Source: Nemania diffusa (lineage: Eukaryota > Ascomycota > Sordariomycetes > Xylariales > Xylariaceae). Taken from it: a stretch of 64,000 nt of DNA. A program made the position numbers and the translations under genes. Location of the stretch: positions 3,038,001 to 3,102,000 of the forward strand of contig JBBPUQ010000001.1 of the NCBI GenBank assembly GCA_038501195.1, given 5' to 3'. The notes beneath the pieces were generated by a model, which was given only the letters and a program-made list of their open reading frames with translations, was not told the origin of the DNA and searched no databases. Every line of letters begins with the position of its first letter. The first letter of the stretch is position 1. Of this stretch, positions 23,765-34,780 are shown piece after piece.

Positions 23765-24949
23765 ATGGCAACCCAAAAGTTCAGCGCATTACCAGCGCTT
23801 AGGAGACAACATCTGCTTGCCGAGTTGTACGTATAGCTTACACCCCAGGCAGCACCTAGCTTCAGCCTCTACCAATCAGAACTGCCCTAGCTGACGACAG
23901 CTTCAGCACCGGTCTCAAGCAAGCTTGTCCAGAGGGTGTCTATGTCGGCCTGACGCCTGGTGACCCCAGCCTCTGGTCGGGCGTCATTTTCGTGCGCGAT
24001 GGTGAGACTCACGAGAACCGTTTCGCTTGTCGCGTCTTCTAACGTGGCATTCGAGGCCCATATGCGCCGGCTGTTATGAGATTCCAGATTTCCTTTCCGG
24101 ACTCTTATCCCAAACTGCCACCCTTAGTGACCTTCTCAACGGACATGTTTCATCCTTTAATTACGCCCCTTAGTACGTACATGTATTCCACCGATGTACA
24201 GGATAACGGCACCGTGAGCGCAACCGATGAGGAACGCCTGCCACCCGGGGGCTTCAGTTTAAGACATGGTTTTCCGGACTGGTTCGGTCGTCGGGGTCGG
24301 AAGGCAACCGAGAAAAAACTGTCTGGTGGAGATCAAGCGGCCAGACAGACTCCGCATCGACCGCCGCCACCCTCAGATCTTAGTAGCGGAGGTACGGTCG
24401 GTTCGAGGAGTTCAGCGATGGGGCAATCGCCCGGGTTCTTTGACACTAAAGTGAAGGAGGTGTCTATATTCGCGGTTCTCCACTATATTCGTAGCACTTT
24501 TGACGACGAAGATGTGCTGGACAGGATACCACTGGAAGCTGCGGGGAACCCAGGTGCATGGCAGGCCTGGCGAACCCATCGCACTGAAAAGGGGAAGGAA
24601 TTCGAGTCGCCGTCTACGTCGGGAGATGCAGCAGCCACAGTATCCTCTGCGACAGGTGAAGGCTCAGCGAGGAAACCCGGGGAATGGAACTGGGAAGGAG
24701 TCTGGGAGGAGAGGGTCAACAAAGGCATTTCGAACAGTTTATCGGAGCCAGTCATGTTTGGCGGCACCGGTGCAGCTGATGACGTTGTAAGTCTGCGCTG
24801 ACTATCCCATGATACGACGACATATGACATGACTTCCCAACCAGACTAAATGACTTACTGATTAACAGATACGCTTTCTGAACGTGGGAGAGGACGACCT
24901 TAACTCTATAAAGGAGAACCTTCTACGTACTGTCCATTATCCTTCATAA
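23765..24949 (+). CDS. Catalytically inactive E2-like (UEV) protein, FTS/AKTIP-like
   Basis: Four exons, 23765-23826, 23901-24001, 24056-24786 and 24869-24949, give 324 residues. The E2 fold is visible: N-terminal helix RRQHLLAEL, then EGVYVGLTPGDPSLWSGVIF, then GPYAPAVMRFQISFPDSYPKL (typical E2 beta-sheet) and PPLVTFSTDMFHPLITP. Where active E2s have HPN followed about ten residues on by the catalytic Cys, this protein has HPL and no Cys nearby, so it should not carry ubiquitin. That arrangement matches FTS/AKTIP, a partner of Hook and FHIP in the complex linking dynein to early endosomes (FtsA in Aspergillus). Between the FHP loop and the C-terminal E2 helices (VSIFAVLHYIRSTF) lies a Gly/Ser/Arg-rich insertion of about 80 residues, and a further disordered tail follows. 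Assignment to FTS is inferred from the fold and missing Cys. Confidence 0.75.
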
Positions 24950-25576
24950 TACCCCATTGTCTTGTCAAGCACGTTCTGGAGTATCTGGGCTGTGACGGAT
25001 GCTCTCGCCCTATTTAATTATATTCATGAGGTAGTATATATCGGATCAACCTCCATATTATCTGGTCGTTAGACACTACCTTCTACATCACGCTTGATTC
25101 GTTTTGGGAACTTGCAACTTGTTTATTTTTTTAGGGTTGAATCTTGTCCCAAACGCACATTACTATACACTGCGCTTTCTCATTTGCGAACTTGATTGAT
25201 CTCACAAGCGTATACCCCCTAGGATTAGGTAGATTCATTTATGTTGTCGTCTTGTCGCACGCCTATCAATAGGACATGGTTTATCTTGAAAGATTCTATG
25301 ATAGCACTCTGCATCGAAACCCAATATCAATCGCCATCACTTAAGAGCATTCGGCTATGATTACGCCTCCTCTTATTGCTGTCACTATTGTTATCCCCGC
25401 CATTCTCGTTCTGCTCATCATTTCCTGCATTTTCAGGGGGTTTAATATCCCCATTCATTGTCATTGTTTTCTTATCCCAAGGACACTACAACGCCAAAAC
25501 CGAGCTCCAGCAATTCCTCTAGCCGTCACCCCCCAATCTAGCGCGGTGACAATTGAGAGTAGCTTTATCGGCCAAG
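24950..25576. other. intergenic region with a TM-like upstream frame
   Basis: It holds the 3' end of the FTS-like gene and the leader of the next gene. A frame starting with ATG at 25357 encodes a hydrophobic stretch (about 22 residues of Ile/Val/Leu) and overlaps the start of the next gene in another frame. It may be a spurious or upstream ORF. Confidence 0.4.
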
Positions 25577-27378
25577 ATGGGCGCAATGGCCTTGCCGAGA
25601 AGAGGTTCTCTTTCAAAGACCCAAGCTTCTTCATCCGACATTCCGCCCCCGCTCCATATAATCAAGAGAACCAAGACCGTAGAGTTTTACCCTAAAGTCA
25701 GGAGAGAGATGAGCAACGGCAGCGTTGACTATGGCCCGGATCGGCCATTGAGCGTGATGAAGAAGCGCCAGCGCCGGCACCCAGACGAAGCGGTGGCTTC
25801 TAGTGCGCACACCTGCGGAAATCAAATCACGGACTCTGAATCTACCTTCAGAATCCGTGATCACATATCAAAGGCAGATTTAATTCCTCCTTTCCGGCAG
25901 AAACCAAAGCCTCAAGCTTCAGCACGTTGGTTTTCTCGGCAGCGAACCTCATCCTCTGGTACAACTTGTCGCAGGTACGATTTACGGAGTGGCAGTACAT
26001 CCTCTAATGGCTCCTCGATCGAACAGTCATCAATTTTAGGGCCTTGTGACTCTAGATGTTCATCACAAATGGACGCATCCTTCTCTAGCATACCTATGTC
26101 GGCAGATTATAGCGATGATTGCCATCTTCTCGTACCACGCATTTCAGTCACGCCGGAGGTGCAGTCATTTGATGGTACCATATCCACGGTGTGGGCAGCT
26201 ATAGAGATTTCCGTTCAACTATCTCGTCCGTTTGCTGATGGCTTGCTGGATTCACACCCTGACAGTGCTTTCCTTTTGTCAAATCCTCTGCGACCAGGTA
26301 GCGTATCCCGGTTTGGATATCTATACAACCTACAGGTCGATGTCATTCCCGTTCAACAAACCACTGTAATTGAAGTTATACAAGGCGACAATAAGAGGTG
26401 AGAGATTGCTATTTTGTTAAAAACTAATGCCTGAGCTAACACTTGTGTGAAAGTCTTAATCTTGGGTCGTCTATGTTAATACTTGCAAAAGTTCAAATAG
26501 ATGCCAGGCAGTCACGACAACCTAACAAAGCTATAACCCAAAGGTCTAATGAACTCATTGCTGATCTCGAGTGTGAACTCGGAGTCCCCACTATGAGATA
26601 TCTCCAGGCTCGCTTGCGCTACCGCCATTCTGGGTTTCCGGTATCGAACAGTATAGCGCCAATAAATGGGACAATCGACTGTCAAACTAGCCTTGAAACA
26701 ACCGTGACCGGTGTCATTGAGCAACAAGCTTTAAACGGAGCTTCAGCCCTATCTATTGCTAGTTCTAGCGGAAGTTCACTATTTGATATCGTCGCTTCAT
26801 ATTGGGGTCCCTTTCGTGCCAACGAAATATTCTCTCGAAAAGCACACGATCAACCCATCACAACGGTCAAGGGTACTACCAAGTTTTCTAACAATCTAAA
26901 AACTACGTCAACCGAGGATATCCCTACCTATCAGCCAGAAAAAGTACTCGACCCATTCACCCCAATGCCTCGAAGACCAGTCGGCATTCAACCCTCCTCT
27001 CCAGATGAGGACCCTGCTCGTAAGATCTGGACGGAGATGCGCCGCAGGTCCTCCCGTAGCCGACCAAGTGCCGAGAACCCGCCCACTACGACTGCGATGT
27101 CTATCTTTGGGAGAATATCGGCTAATACGGGGTCGTTGAGTTCGCTACGGATGAGGTCAGAAGTCGATCGTCGAAGAGAAGTGATACGCGATGTAGCCTT
27201 GCGTAACAAGAGGTCGATAGGCGCGGATAGTCTGAAGAGTCTCGTGCCGTCCATGATGAATCTCGACGGTAGCAGTAAAGAATCTTGGGCTGACGAATCG
27301 TCTAACGCTTCAAATAAGGAGAATGTCCCCCCTGAACGTAGAAAAGAAGGCCGATGGAGTATTGCGGGGTGGTGGTGA
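25577..27378 (+). CDS. Conserved-looking fungal protein of unknown function with KEN box
   Basis: I do not recognise the family. Two exons, 25577-26397 and 26454-27378, are joined by a 56-bp GT-AG intron in frame; 581 residues. The first ATG after an in-frame TGA at 25547 is at 25577. Residues 1-180 are basic and Ser-rich. Residues about 190-370 look like a beta-rich folded core (LLVPRISVTPEVQSF, STVWAAIEISVQL, SRFGYLYNLQVDVIP, LGSSMLILAKVQI, PTMRYLQARLRYRHSG). Residues 380-540 are low complexity with Arg/Ser clusters. The C-terminus has a KEN box (NKENVPP) and ends in an aromatic RWSIAGWW. A KEN box can mark a protein for the anaphase-promoting complex, but this is not shown. No signal peptide or TM in the main frame. 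Confidence 0.75.
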
Positions 27379-27805
27379 GAGTAGGTGGAGCGTATCAAGT
27401 GATAGAGCATGGCGTCTAGGACTGGAATAACTGATTTTAGAAACACAGTTTTATATAGACATTAGTAAGTATCCAGGTCTGCTTTTGATACGTTCTTACT
27501 TTATCTTAATTTTTCTTCCCGTCGAGTATGTGACTACCTACCTATAATGTTACTCTATGAATTACTCCAGGCACCGCACTAAATAAGTTAAATGAGCAAT
27601 AATAAGCTAGAATAGGGGTAACTTACTAATAATTTAAAAACACCCTACATTGACACAGAAGCCTCTCTCTATAGCTATAGCAATGGTTCATATGTTAGAG
27701 CGTCATTCATGTTCGAATTTCCTCTCTCGCCCGTGATAGATTATGTATCACAGTGATTTTTAATTTTTAATTTTATTTAGCCCAGCTACGCTAAGCGTAT
27801 CTACA
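27379..27805. other. convergent intergenic region
   Basis: AT-rich space between the stop codons of the KEN-box gene and the ribokinase gene; it carries the 3' UTRs. Nothing else seen. Confidence 0.5.
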
Positions 27806-28807
27806 TCATGACAATTCATCTCGCCACGGAATCGAGTCCTGCGCCCCCAATTTCTCAACCGTCCTAGCCGCCGCGCGATTCGCCCTCCGCACCGCAGCCT
27901 CGATATCGAACCTCTCCGCGCCTCCCGTCCCAGCACCCACGACGTCGAGCGCGTACTGCCCCACGAACGTGTCGCCCGCGGCCGTCGTGTCGACGACCTT
28001 CGCCTTTTCAGCGGGGACGAGACCCTGCTTCCTCGCGCCGCCGTCGCCGGCGGCAGCGGCCATGTAGAATACGCCGCGACCCCCGAGCGTCACGATGACG
28101 TTCTTCACCCCGAGGCCCAGGAACCCCCCCGCGACGCGCTCGAGCCCATCCTCGGTGTCGAGCTCCGCCTCGCTGACGCCGCCCAGCACGGCCGCCTCCG
28201 TCTCATTGACGACGAGGTGCGCGAGGCCCGCGTACGCGTCCTCCGGCAGGCGCTGGGCGGGCGCCGGGTTGAGGAGCACGGGCACCCCCGCGTCGCGCGC
28301 GGCGCGCAGCGCCGCCAGGACCGTGGGCAGCGGGATCTCGAGCTGCATGATGAGGAGATCGGGCTTCGGCGCGGGGAGCGTGGCGAAGGAGGAGGGGAGG
28401 AGGCTGTGGTTCGCCTCGGGGGACAGGATGATGCGGTTCTGCCCCGTCGGCTCGTCCACGACGATGATGGCGATGCCGGTCTTGAGCGAGGGCGAGGAGG
28501 CCACGCCCGACACGTCGACGCCGTGCGAGGCGAGGTTGGAGGTTAGTAGCGCGCCGTAGCTGTCTGCGCCCACGGCGCCGAGCATGCGGATGTGCGCGCT
28601 CTCGTCGGCGGATGCGGATGTGGATGTGGTGCGTGAGCGGGAGAGCTTGGCGCAGGCTATGGCTTGGTTTGCGCCTTTACCGCCGGGCGAGACGGCGAAG
28701 GAGTTGGATGTCATTGTCTCGCCCGGTAGCGGATGATGCGAGACGTAGGATACTAGGTCGATGTTGAGAGATCCCAGCACCGTGATTAGGGGTATCTTAG
28801 TCGTCAT
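27806..28807 (-). CDS. RBK1: Ribokinase (PfkB family)
   Basis: Phosphorylates D-ribose to ribose 5-phosphate with ATP in the cytosol, feeding the pentose phosphate and nucleotide pathways. Single exon, 333 residues. The PfkB signatures are complete: GSLNIDLVSYV at residues 12-22, LPGETM near 27, GGKGANQAIACAKL near 42-55 (PfkB signature 1), LLNPAPAQ near 178, a conserved VNETEA near 197, and VDTTAAGDTFVGQYALDV near 270-287, whose Asp in the AAGD loop is the catalytic base (most ribokinases read GAGD). Length suits fungal ribokinase (about 330). The coding sequence is strongly GC-rich compared with its flanks. It is divergent from the inositol-monophosphatase-like gene across about 700 bp. Confidence 0.95.
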   Translation of the reverse strand: MTTKIPLITVLGSLNIDLVSYVSHHPLPGETMTSNSFAVSPGGKGANQAIACAKLSRSRTTSTSASADESAHIRMLGAVGADSYGALLTSNLASHGVDVSGVASSPSLKTGIAIIVVDEPTGQNRIILSPEANHSLLPSSFATLPAPKPDLLIMQLEIPLPTVLAALRAARDAGVPVLLNPAPAQRLPEDAYAGLAHLVVNETEAAVLGGVSEAELDTEDGLERVAGGFLGLGVKNVIVTLGGRGVFYMAAAAGDGGARKQGLVPAEKAKVVDTTAAGDTFVGQYALDVVGAGTGGAERFDIEAAVRRANRAAARTVEKLGAQDSIPWRDELS

Positions 28808-29519
28808 GATTGCGGATTGAGGATGTGCAGGAGTTTAGGTAGGGGAGGTGAGGCCCTATTCCTGCTGAGGGCTGGCGACTGAATAATCTAAATTTTGTGA
28901 TAGTGTATGAATGGATTGCTGTCACGACGGCGTCTTGCTCAGCTTTATAACCTCTGAATGACGAGCGTGATAGTATGAGTTAGTGAGTGAGTGAGCGTCA
29001 TGTGTGCCTAAGAGCGCTGTTGTGGCCCTCCCTAGTCTCGGTCCGCTAAGGCGCCTCTCGATAGCGGATCCGGTAACACTCCACAGGAGCTATAGGCCGT
29101 CGGGAGCCGGCGGTGACACTACATTGCTACCTACCTAACATATTATGACATATCGACTCTCATTATTATAGTGAAGACTCCTACCTAGGAGTTTATATAA
29201 TTTACACTTCGTAGGCAGAGTAAACATATTCCTAGTGATATTTTCTGCTAGATGCAGCCCGAGAGGGCCGATCCGTTAGGGGTGAAGAGCTCTCCTCCGA
29301 AACCGTCCTACCTCAGTCGAGAGGAACCAATTACATATTCTGATTTAATCCACATGTGCGAGAGTTTGGCTCACATGCAACCAAATCAAAGTCAAACCCC
29401 ACAGGTTGCTATGTCATAATTGCTGGTGGTGCTATTCCTCCCTAAAGTAGCTCCCGCTCATTCTTAGCTTTAAATATACACCTAATTTGGGGTTCATTCA
29501 AACGCGACAGTGTAGCAGC
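28808..29519. promoter_or_regulatory. shared divergent promoter region, ribokinase/IMPase-like
   Basis: This 712-bp space separates two oppositely transcribed sugar/polyol phosphate genes and must hold both promoters. It has a gtgagtgagtgag microsatellite at about 28981-28995 and a TATA-like tttaaatata about 50 bp before the right-hand ATG. No coding signal was found. Confidence 0.45.
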
Positions 29520-30594
29520 ATGGCGGACCTAAATTTACAAGAAATTCACGATACCCTCATATCGGTGGCCCATGAGGCCGGCCGTATGATGTTGGCGGCA
29601 AACCCTACCGATATCGACCAGGGGACAAAGCTCAATTGTAAGTTTGCTAGCACTTACATAGGAGAATCTTCCCCGCCATTCTGCCCCTCTATGTTACGAG
29701 GCTATCCGCAATGCTCCCCTAGTCGTAAACATGCCCTCCTAGATTAGATTAGGATGCTTCTGGTAGAGTGAGCTTCTTACTAATTATAGTTATCCAGCTG
29801 CTGATATCGTAACCGAAACCGACAAGGCAGTGGAAACTCTTGTGTCCTCACGTCTCTCGGCCGCATACCCAACATTCGCCTTTGTGGGCGAGGAGACGTA
29901 CAAGCCGGGCATACAAATCACAGCAACGCCAACCTTCATTGTGGACCCCATTGACGGCACCACGAACTTCGTACATGGATTCCCTAGTGCCTGCATCTCC
30001 CTAGGTCTAGCCATTGACCGCACCCCGGCCGTCGGAGTCGTGTATAATCCCTGGCAGGACACGCTATATAGCGCCATCAAGGGGCAAGGTGCATTCGTGA
30101 CGGTGGGTGCGAATTGGGGTCTAGAAGGCGGCAAAGGGCGCAAGAGTAAGTTGCCGCTTGCGAAGAACCCCATCCCACTGGCGGGACTGGATAAGAGTCT
30201 TGTCAGCATCGAGTGGGGGAGTCAACGCGACGGCGTGAACTACGAGGTCAAGACTGAAGTCTTCAAGAAGCTGTGCGCAACGAAGGAGAGCGGCGGCGCA
30301 ATGGTGCACTCCCTTCGCAGCCTGGGAAGCGCCGCGCTCAATCTCTGTGCTGTTGCTGCCGGCCAACTCGACCTGTACTGGGAGGGTGGCTGCTGGGCTT
30401 GGGACGTCTGCGCCGGTTGGTGCATTCTCTCTGAAGCGGGCGGCATCATGGCTAGTGGGAACCCTGACAACTGGGAGCCCGAACTTGATTCTCGGAAGTA
30501 CCTTGCTGTTCGCGGCGCGCCTGGCGGGCAAAAGGAGATTATTGAGGAGTTCTGGCGCGTCGTAGGGGAGGGCAGGATGGAGTATGAAACTTAA
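29520..30594 (+). CDS. Inositol monophosphatase family protein
   Basis: Mg2+-dependent, Li+-sensitive-type phosphatase family that hydrolyses inositol monophosphate; fungal relatives include the quinate-cluster protein QutG, so substrate is not certain. Two exons, 29520-29637 and 29798-30594, are separated by a 160-bp intron and give 304 residues. Metal-site motifs are intact: DIVTETDKAVE near residues 42-52, FVGEET near 72, the IMPase signature 1 DPIDGTTNFVHGFP near 89-102, and signature 2 WAWDVCAGWCILSEAGG near 230-246. The ATG is in a good context (agcATGGCG). Length is normal (about 280-310). It is divergent from ribokinase. No quinate genes are nearby, which slightly favours inositol phosphate hydrolysis. 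Confidence 0.9.
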
Positions 30595-30891
30595 ATGACG
30601 TCTAAAGATATCGATATATGAAGATCAAAGGGGAAAATATGGCTGAGACACGACTAGAAAGACTTACGTTTTTGCCGGATTGGGCAAAGCGGAGAGTAAT
30701 AGATTGGTAAATAGGATTCCTCACCACTCCGCCCTGGCAAAGACACTGGAATGCGACTTTGTCGGTAGTTGCGTCTAAGTGGTCAGCTTTAATTGACGTT
30801 TTCAACACCTACACTAGTTGATATAATCGGTGCATATCCTGGCTCCCCGCACATATGAATTTCATCATGATCTCGCGACGATATTTCAACC
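30595..30891. other. intergenic region
   Basis: About 300 bp between two plus-strand genes; it holds the IMPase-like 3' UTR and the promoter of the HExxH gene. Nothing specific seen. Confidence 0.45.
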
Positions 30892-33220
30892 ATGGCGTCT
30901 TGGGCAATTAAAGAGACGTTTCACCGAGTTGCTACCCAGTCTGGCTCAACTGACAAGAAATGGGATAGGGATGAGCTGATTAGATGCCGTGCAACTGGTG
31001 AGTTGATACCTCGTAGCGGCCTCTAAGTGGCTTGTTAACACGCGCGGCTTCTAAACAAGATCTGTGTAGGAACGGAAATCAAGGCAGAGATTGATTTAAA
31101 GGGTCAGGTCCATCCTGTATTTGCTGATTGGATCGATACCAAGCCAGAATATCTTCAAGAGCTCGAACAACCAATTCTACTAGCAGGCAAGATTCTTGAG
31201 GCTGTGGGACTGCCCTGGCTGTCTGATTTCTTGATTGAGGACATATTCGACGATGACTACCTAGGAAGAGAACGGAGTACCTTTTCTAAATCCATATTCG
31301 CTCACAGAGAGAGCATTACTCCGCATTCAATTGTTAGGCATCATCGGGATTCCCCGGCGCCTCGAGAAAGGCAGAAAAAATGGATGCGCTCCACGCGAAA
31401 CATCCTCCGAGAGGAATTCCCAAACTTGGTACAATGGCAGATAGACAAAGACATTTTTCGACAGAGAGGCTGGAACGGATACACCTGTCGCCACCCGAGG
31501 GGTAACCTATCTCTTAGTGAGATAGACAAATATGAGACTATCGAAGAATTCGATCGTCTCTCTCTCTACCCCGGCTCCCGCAACTTAACAATTCTAGTCA
31601 TGGCCGAGTATCCCGCCCGCCTGCGGGAGTTGCGCCAGCAGGGGAAAGGGCGCAGCGAGGAGTATCTGATCACGGCATTTATGGTAACAGTGACAATATT
31701 ACACGAGTACGTGACGCTGATACATCTGCCGCACTGCCCCTATTCGTGTTGCTAACGATAGACGCCCGGTTTTAGGCTTGGTCACGCGATCTACTGGAGG
31801 GACCGCCGCTCCCTGACTCGGGATTTCCGTGAGCCTTTTTACGGCGGCGATCTGGAAATGGAGCTCGGCGATAGCTTCGTCGCGGCCATATTCGGGGGTT
31901 GGGTCCCGGTTCCCGTCCGCCAACTTTCTAAGCTGCGGAAAGACTTTAGCTTTGCGGACGGCGTTGCGTGGCGACAGGCGCTGAATTGGGACCACCATCG
32001 TATGAGGCCAAAGTATCGTGCCCATTACTCAATTTCTGTAGATTAGTGAGTGCACTTTGTTTCCTTTTCTCTATTCATCCCATTCAACTCCAAGTTGCCC
32101 TACAATTATGTTTGCTCTTCCCCTATGAAGCAGTGCAGGCTAACCCCTTACCTATAGTATCGCCCGCCTGTTCACCGAGGCGAGCTGGTCAACAGCACCC
32201 GACGAGGTAGCAGCGTTGATTCGCCCTCAGTCGTTGACCGGAAATAGCATCGCATTGCGAACGATTGGTTTAGATACGTCTCTAACCCAAAACAACAAAC
32301 ACGCAACAGCCGCTATCGCCGATTTTCATTGCGAGGGCCACGGCTGGGTCTGGAACCGACGGTCCGGCGCATGGTTCCGCATCCCGCAGTACGACGGTTG
32401 CGTGTATCCGGAGCTCGAGCTTCCCATGGCGAGAGAGGGCGTTGTTTGTGAGCCCGTAGTTAGAGAACTACCGCCGACGACAGCTACAAGAGACTCGCCG
32501 CCGCCGCCACCGAACCCGTTGCCGGCAGTAGAAAGGAACACAAAAGAGATAGCAAGACTCAGCATGGACCTGATAACCGGTGACGAGGTCGGAATACCTC
32601 TTCAGACGGAAGTACGCGTAAGGGGGGGAGACGGATTACCGTCACCATTACAATCACCATTGAAGACGAGAGGAGCAACAGGAGCAAAAACAACGCCAGG
32701 GAAAGCAAGTCCTCGGAAATTCGCGCTCGTGAGCCCTACTACGAAGACCACACGGCCTCTATCAGTCGGATCGCCGGCCCTGACATGTAGTATGGGCGTC
32801 AACAAGCCGCGGAAGCGGGACAGGGCGAGGACACTGCCACTGGCTCGGAAGCGAGCCGTTGGCGGCCAGGAGCCGCAAGCACGAGAACCACCGTCGCCGT
32901 CACCGTCGCCGTCACCATCACCATCACCATCCCCGCAGCAGGTGAAACAGCAGCACCCAAAAGCAAAACACGCAGGGAAGCCGAAGCCACCACAGCGGAA
33001 ACGGGTCGGCAAGGCGGACGGGGGAGCGGACGGAGGGGGGGGAAACGCCTCGTGCAACCGGGCTGGCGGATGCAGGGAGCCCGACGCGGCAAACCACAGC
33101 CGCGGCGAGATCTCGGTCGACGAGCTCAAGAAGCGGCTGTCCCAGCTCATTGGCGTCTCGCTGACGGAGCTGGAGAAGCTGTTCGACGGCCCGGCGTGCA
33201 TGTCTGCGGGCGTGGAGTAA
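30892..33220 (+). CDS. Putative zinc metallopeptidase-like protein with HExxH motif
   Basis: I do not recognise a named family. Four exons, 30892-30997, 31070-31706, 31776-32045 and 32158-33220, give 691 residues and stay in frame. The start aaccATGGCG is a strong context. Residues 1-340 look folded. Joining exons 2 and 3 creates ILHELGHAIYW at about residues 210-220, a perfect HExxH zinc motif cut by a phase-2 intron inside the Glu codon. About 25 residues on, DLEMELGDSF offers Glu residues that could be the third zinc ligand (gluzincin-like), followed by IFGGWVPVP. A conserved-looking domain ends with GHGWVWNRRSGAWFRIPQYD near 395. The last about 270 residues are disordered, Pro/Ser/Lys-rich with an SP repeat at 32888-32935, and end in a short helix (DELKKRLSQLIGVSLTELEKL). 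No signal peptide, so it is probably intracellular. Peptidase activity is inferred from the motif only. Confidence 0.75.
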
Positions 33221-34400
33221 GGCTTACCAACGTATTTATTTACAGCTTATTCGGATGATACGGAATAAGCCATGCGATCAGTACTGATCTATACGATAGG
33301 CGCAGCAGACACGGTATGCTTAGTACACTGGGTATCATGTATTAATAGAACCGGGAGGAATACTTAGTACGTAGAGTATAATATTTAGATGCTAGGGGTC
33401 GGTCGCTTTGGTTTGCGCTGATTCCTATCTCGGCAAAAACTAAAACTTGACGTATGTGATTTGCATGTCAATGGGGGATTGGGGTGATACAGAGGGGGTT
33501 GGAGGATGCTGATAATGATAGACGACGCAAGGGATTAATTTAAAGGGACGAACCGAAATCAAGTCAACCTGCCCACGCGCGGCAGGGAGACCGAGAGGGA
33601 GCTTTTCGGACATGGGTTTGGTGGTTGGGTATGCTGACGCCACAGGGTTACTACTATACTGTAGGTAGGATGTACCTAGGTAGGTCTCTACTGTACTGTA
33701 AGTATCTACCCATTGGAGAATAATAAAACGTATCTAGCTCTGTGGTAGAATGGGACGGTAGACAGCTGTTTATTACGAGCTGAAAACAATACTTCTCGTC
33801 TTATTGACTTTTCGGGAAAGGTAGAAAAGAAAAACAAATATTATTTAGTAATTACCGGTGCTAATTGTATATTCATCAGCAACGTCCGCTTAAGTATGTA
33901 AGCCTTAATCAATGATGGTATATGCACACCCTACAAGACAGAAAGCGGCAGATCGCAAGCCATAGCCGTGATGATATTGAATTCATATTCTTGTGCAAGC
34001 AAGCCCACAATTGGCTCTGCCCGAAGACTGGTTTATCTCTATCTCCCGGCAGTTGGAAGCCGGTCAGTCAGATCTCAATTCTACCAAGCAGCCAGGTGTG
34101 ACTGATCGGAAGTATTGTGTCGTAGGTCGGATATCAGTATTATGGAGCATAATATACATACATAGTATAACCTACCTAGGACAGTACATACTACCCAGGG
34201 GCTTACCAAGATCTCGGGTCAGTAGCTACAACGTCCAATATGGATCGGTAATTAATTGATTGATAACAAGAGACCTCACAGTGTAACCTCATCCGACCGA
34301 GACAAACCTGTCACTCCACGAATTGTTGTTCAAGACTGATGTTTGTAATCGGACAATTATCTATTATCGTGGTCAACAGGGTGCGAGTCGACAGCATATG

Positions 34401-34423
34401 CCTACCTACCGACTGTAGGTAGG
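34401..34423. repeat. TACC/GTAG hairpin
   Basis: The 9-bp arms cctacctac and gtaggtagg are perfect inverted copies separated by 5 bp. A further gtaggtacctat follows and extends the self-complementary region. Confidence 0.8.
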
Positions 34424-34721
34424 TACCTATGCCCTCATTTTACGCACGTAAGAGTATGGTTGCTCTTTAGGAGGCATTCGTATATGATTGCGCAAGTTCT
34501 CGGGTCTGGAACCTGCCATACGTTGACGGGCTACTTAGACTAATAGAGCCGCTGCAACACAGCTGCGCTGGTTTACGCTGCATCGTAAAATATTACATGC
34601 ATACCTTGGACAGTGCGTGGCGCCGAGAGGCTCGCCCGATAGGGCAGAGCCGGAGAATTGCGCTAGGTACAAGCATACCTAATTCAAGTTCCTGTCGGCT
34701 GTATAATGCCCACATAGTAGC

Positions 34722-34780
34722 TTAGGTAGGTACCTAACCTACCAAACCTATCTAAGTACCTATCTAGGCGTAGATAGGTA
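34722..34780. repeat. nested TACC/GTAG inverted repeats
   Basis: A ttaggtaggtacctaacctacc segment is followed by a perfect 10-bp inverted repeat, tacctatcta and tagataggta, with a 4-nt loop (34757-34780). Several alternative hairpins are possible. Confidence 0.8.

Noticed and set aside
32602..33201. Minus-strand frame with Asp-Gly repeats (199 codons)
   Set aside because: It is the antisense of the Ser-Pro repeat in the tail of the HExxH gene, with no independent support.
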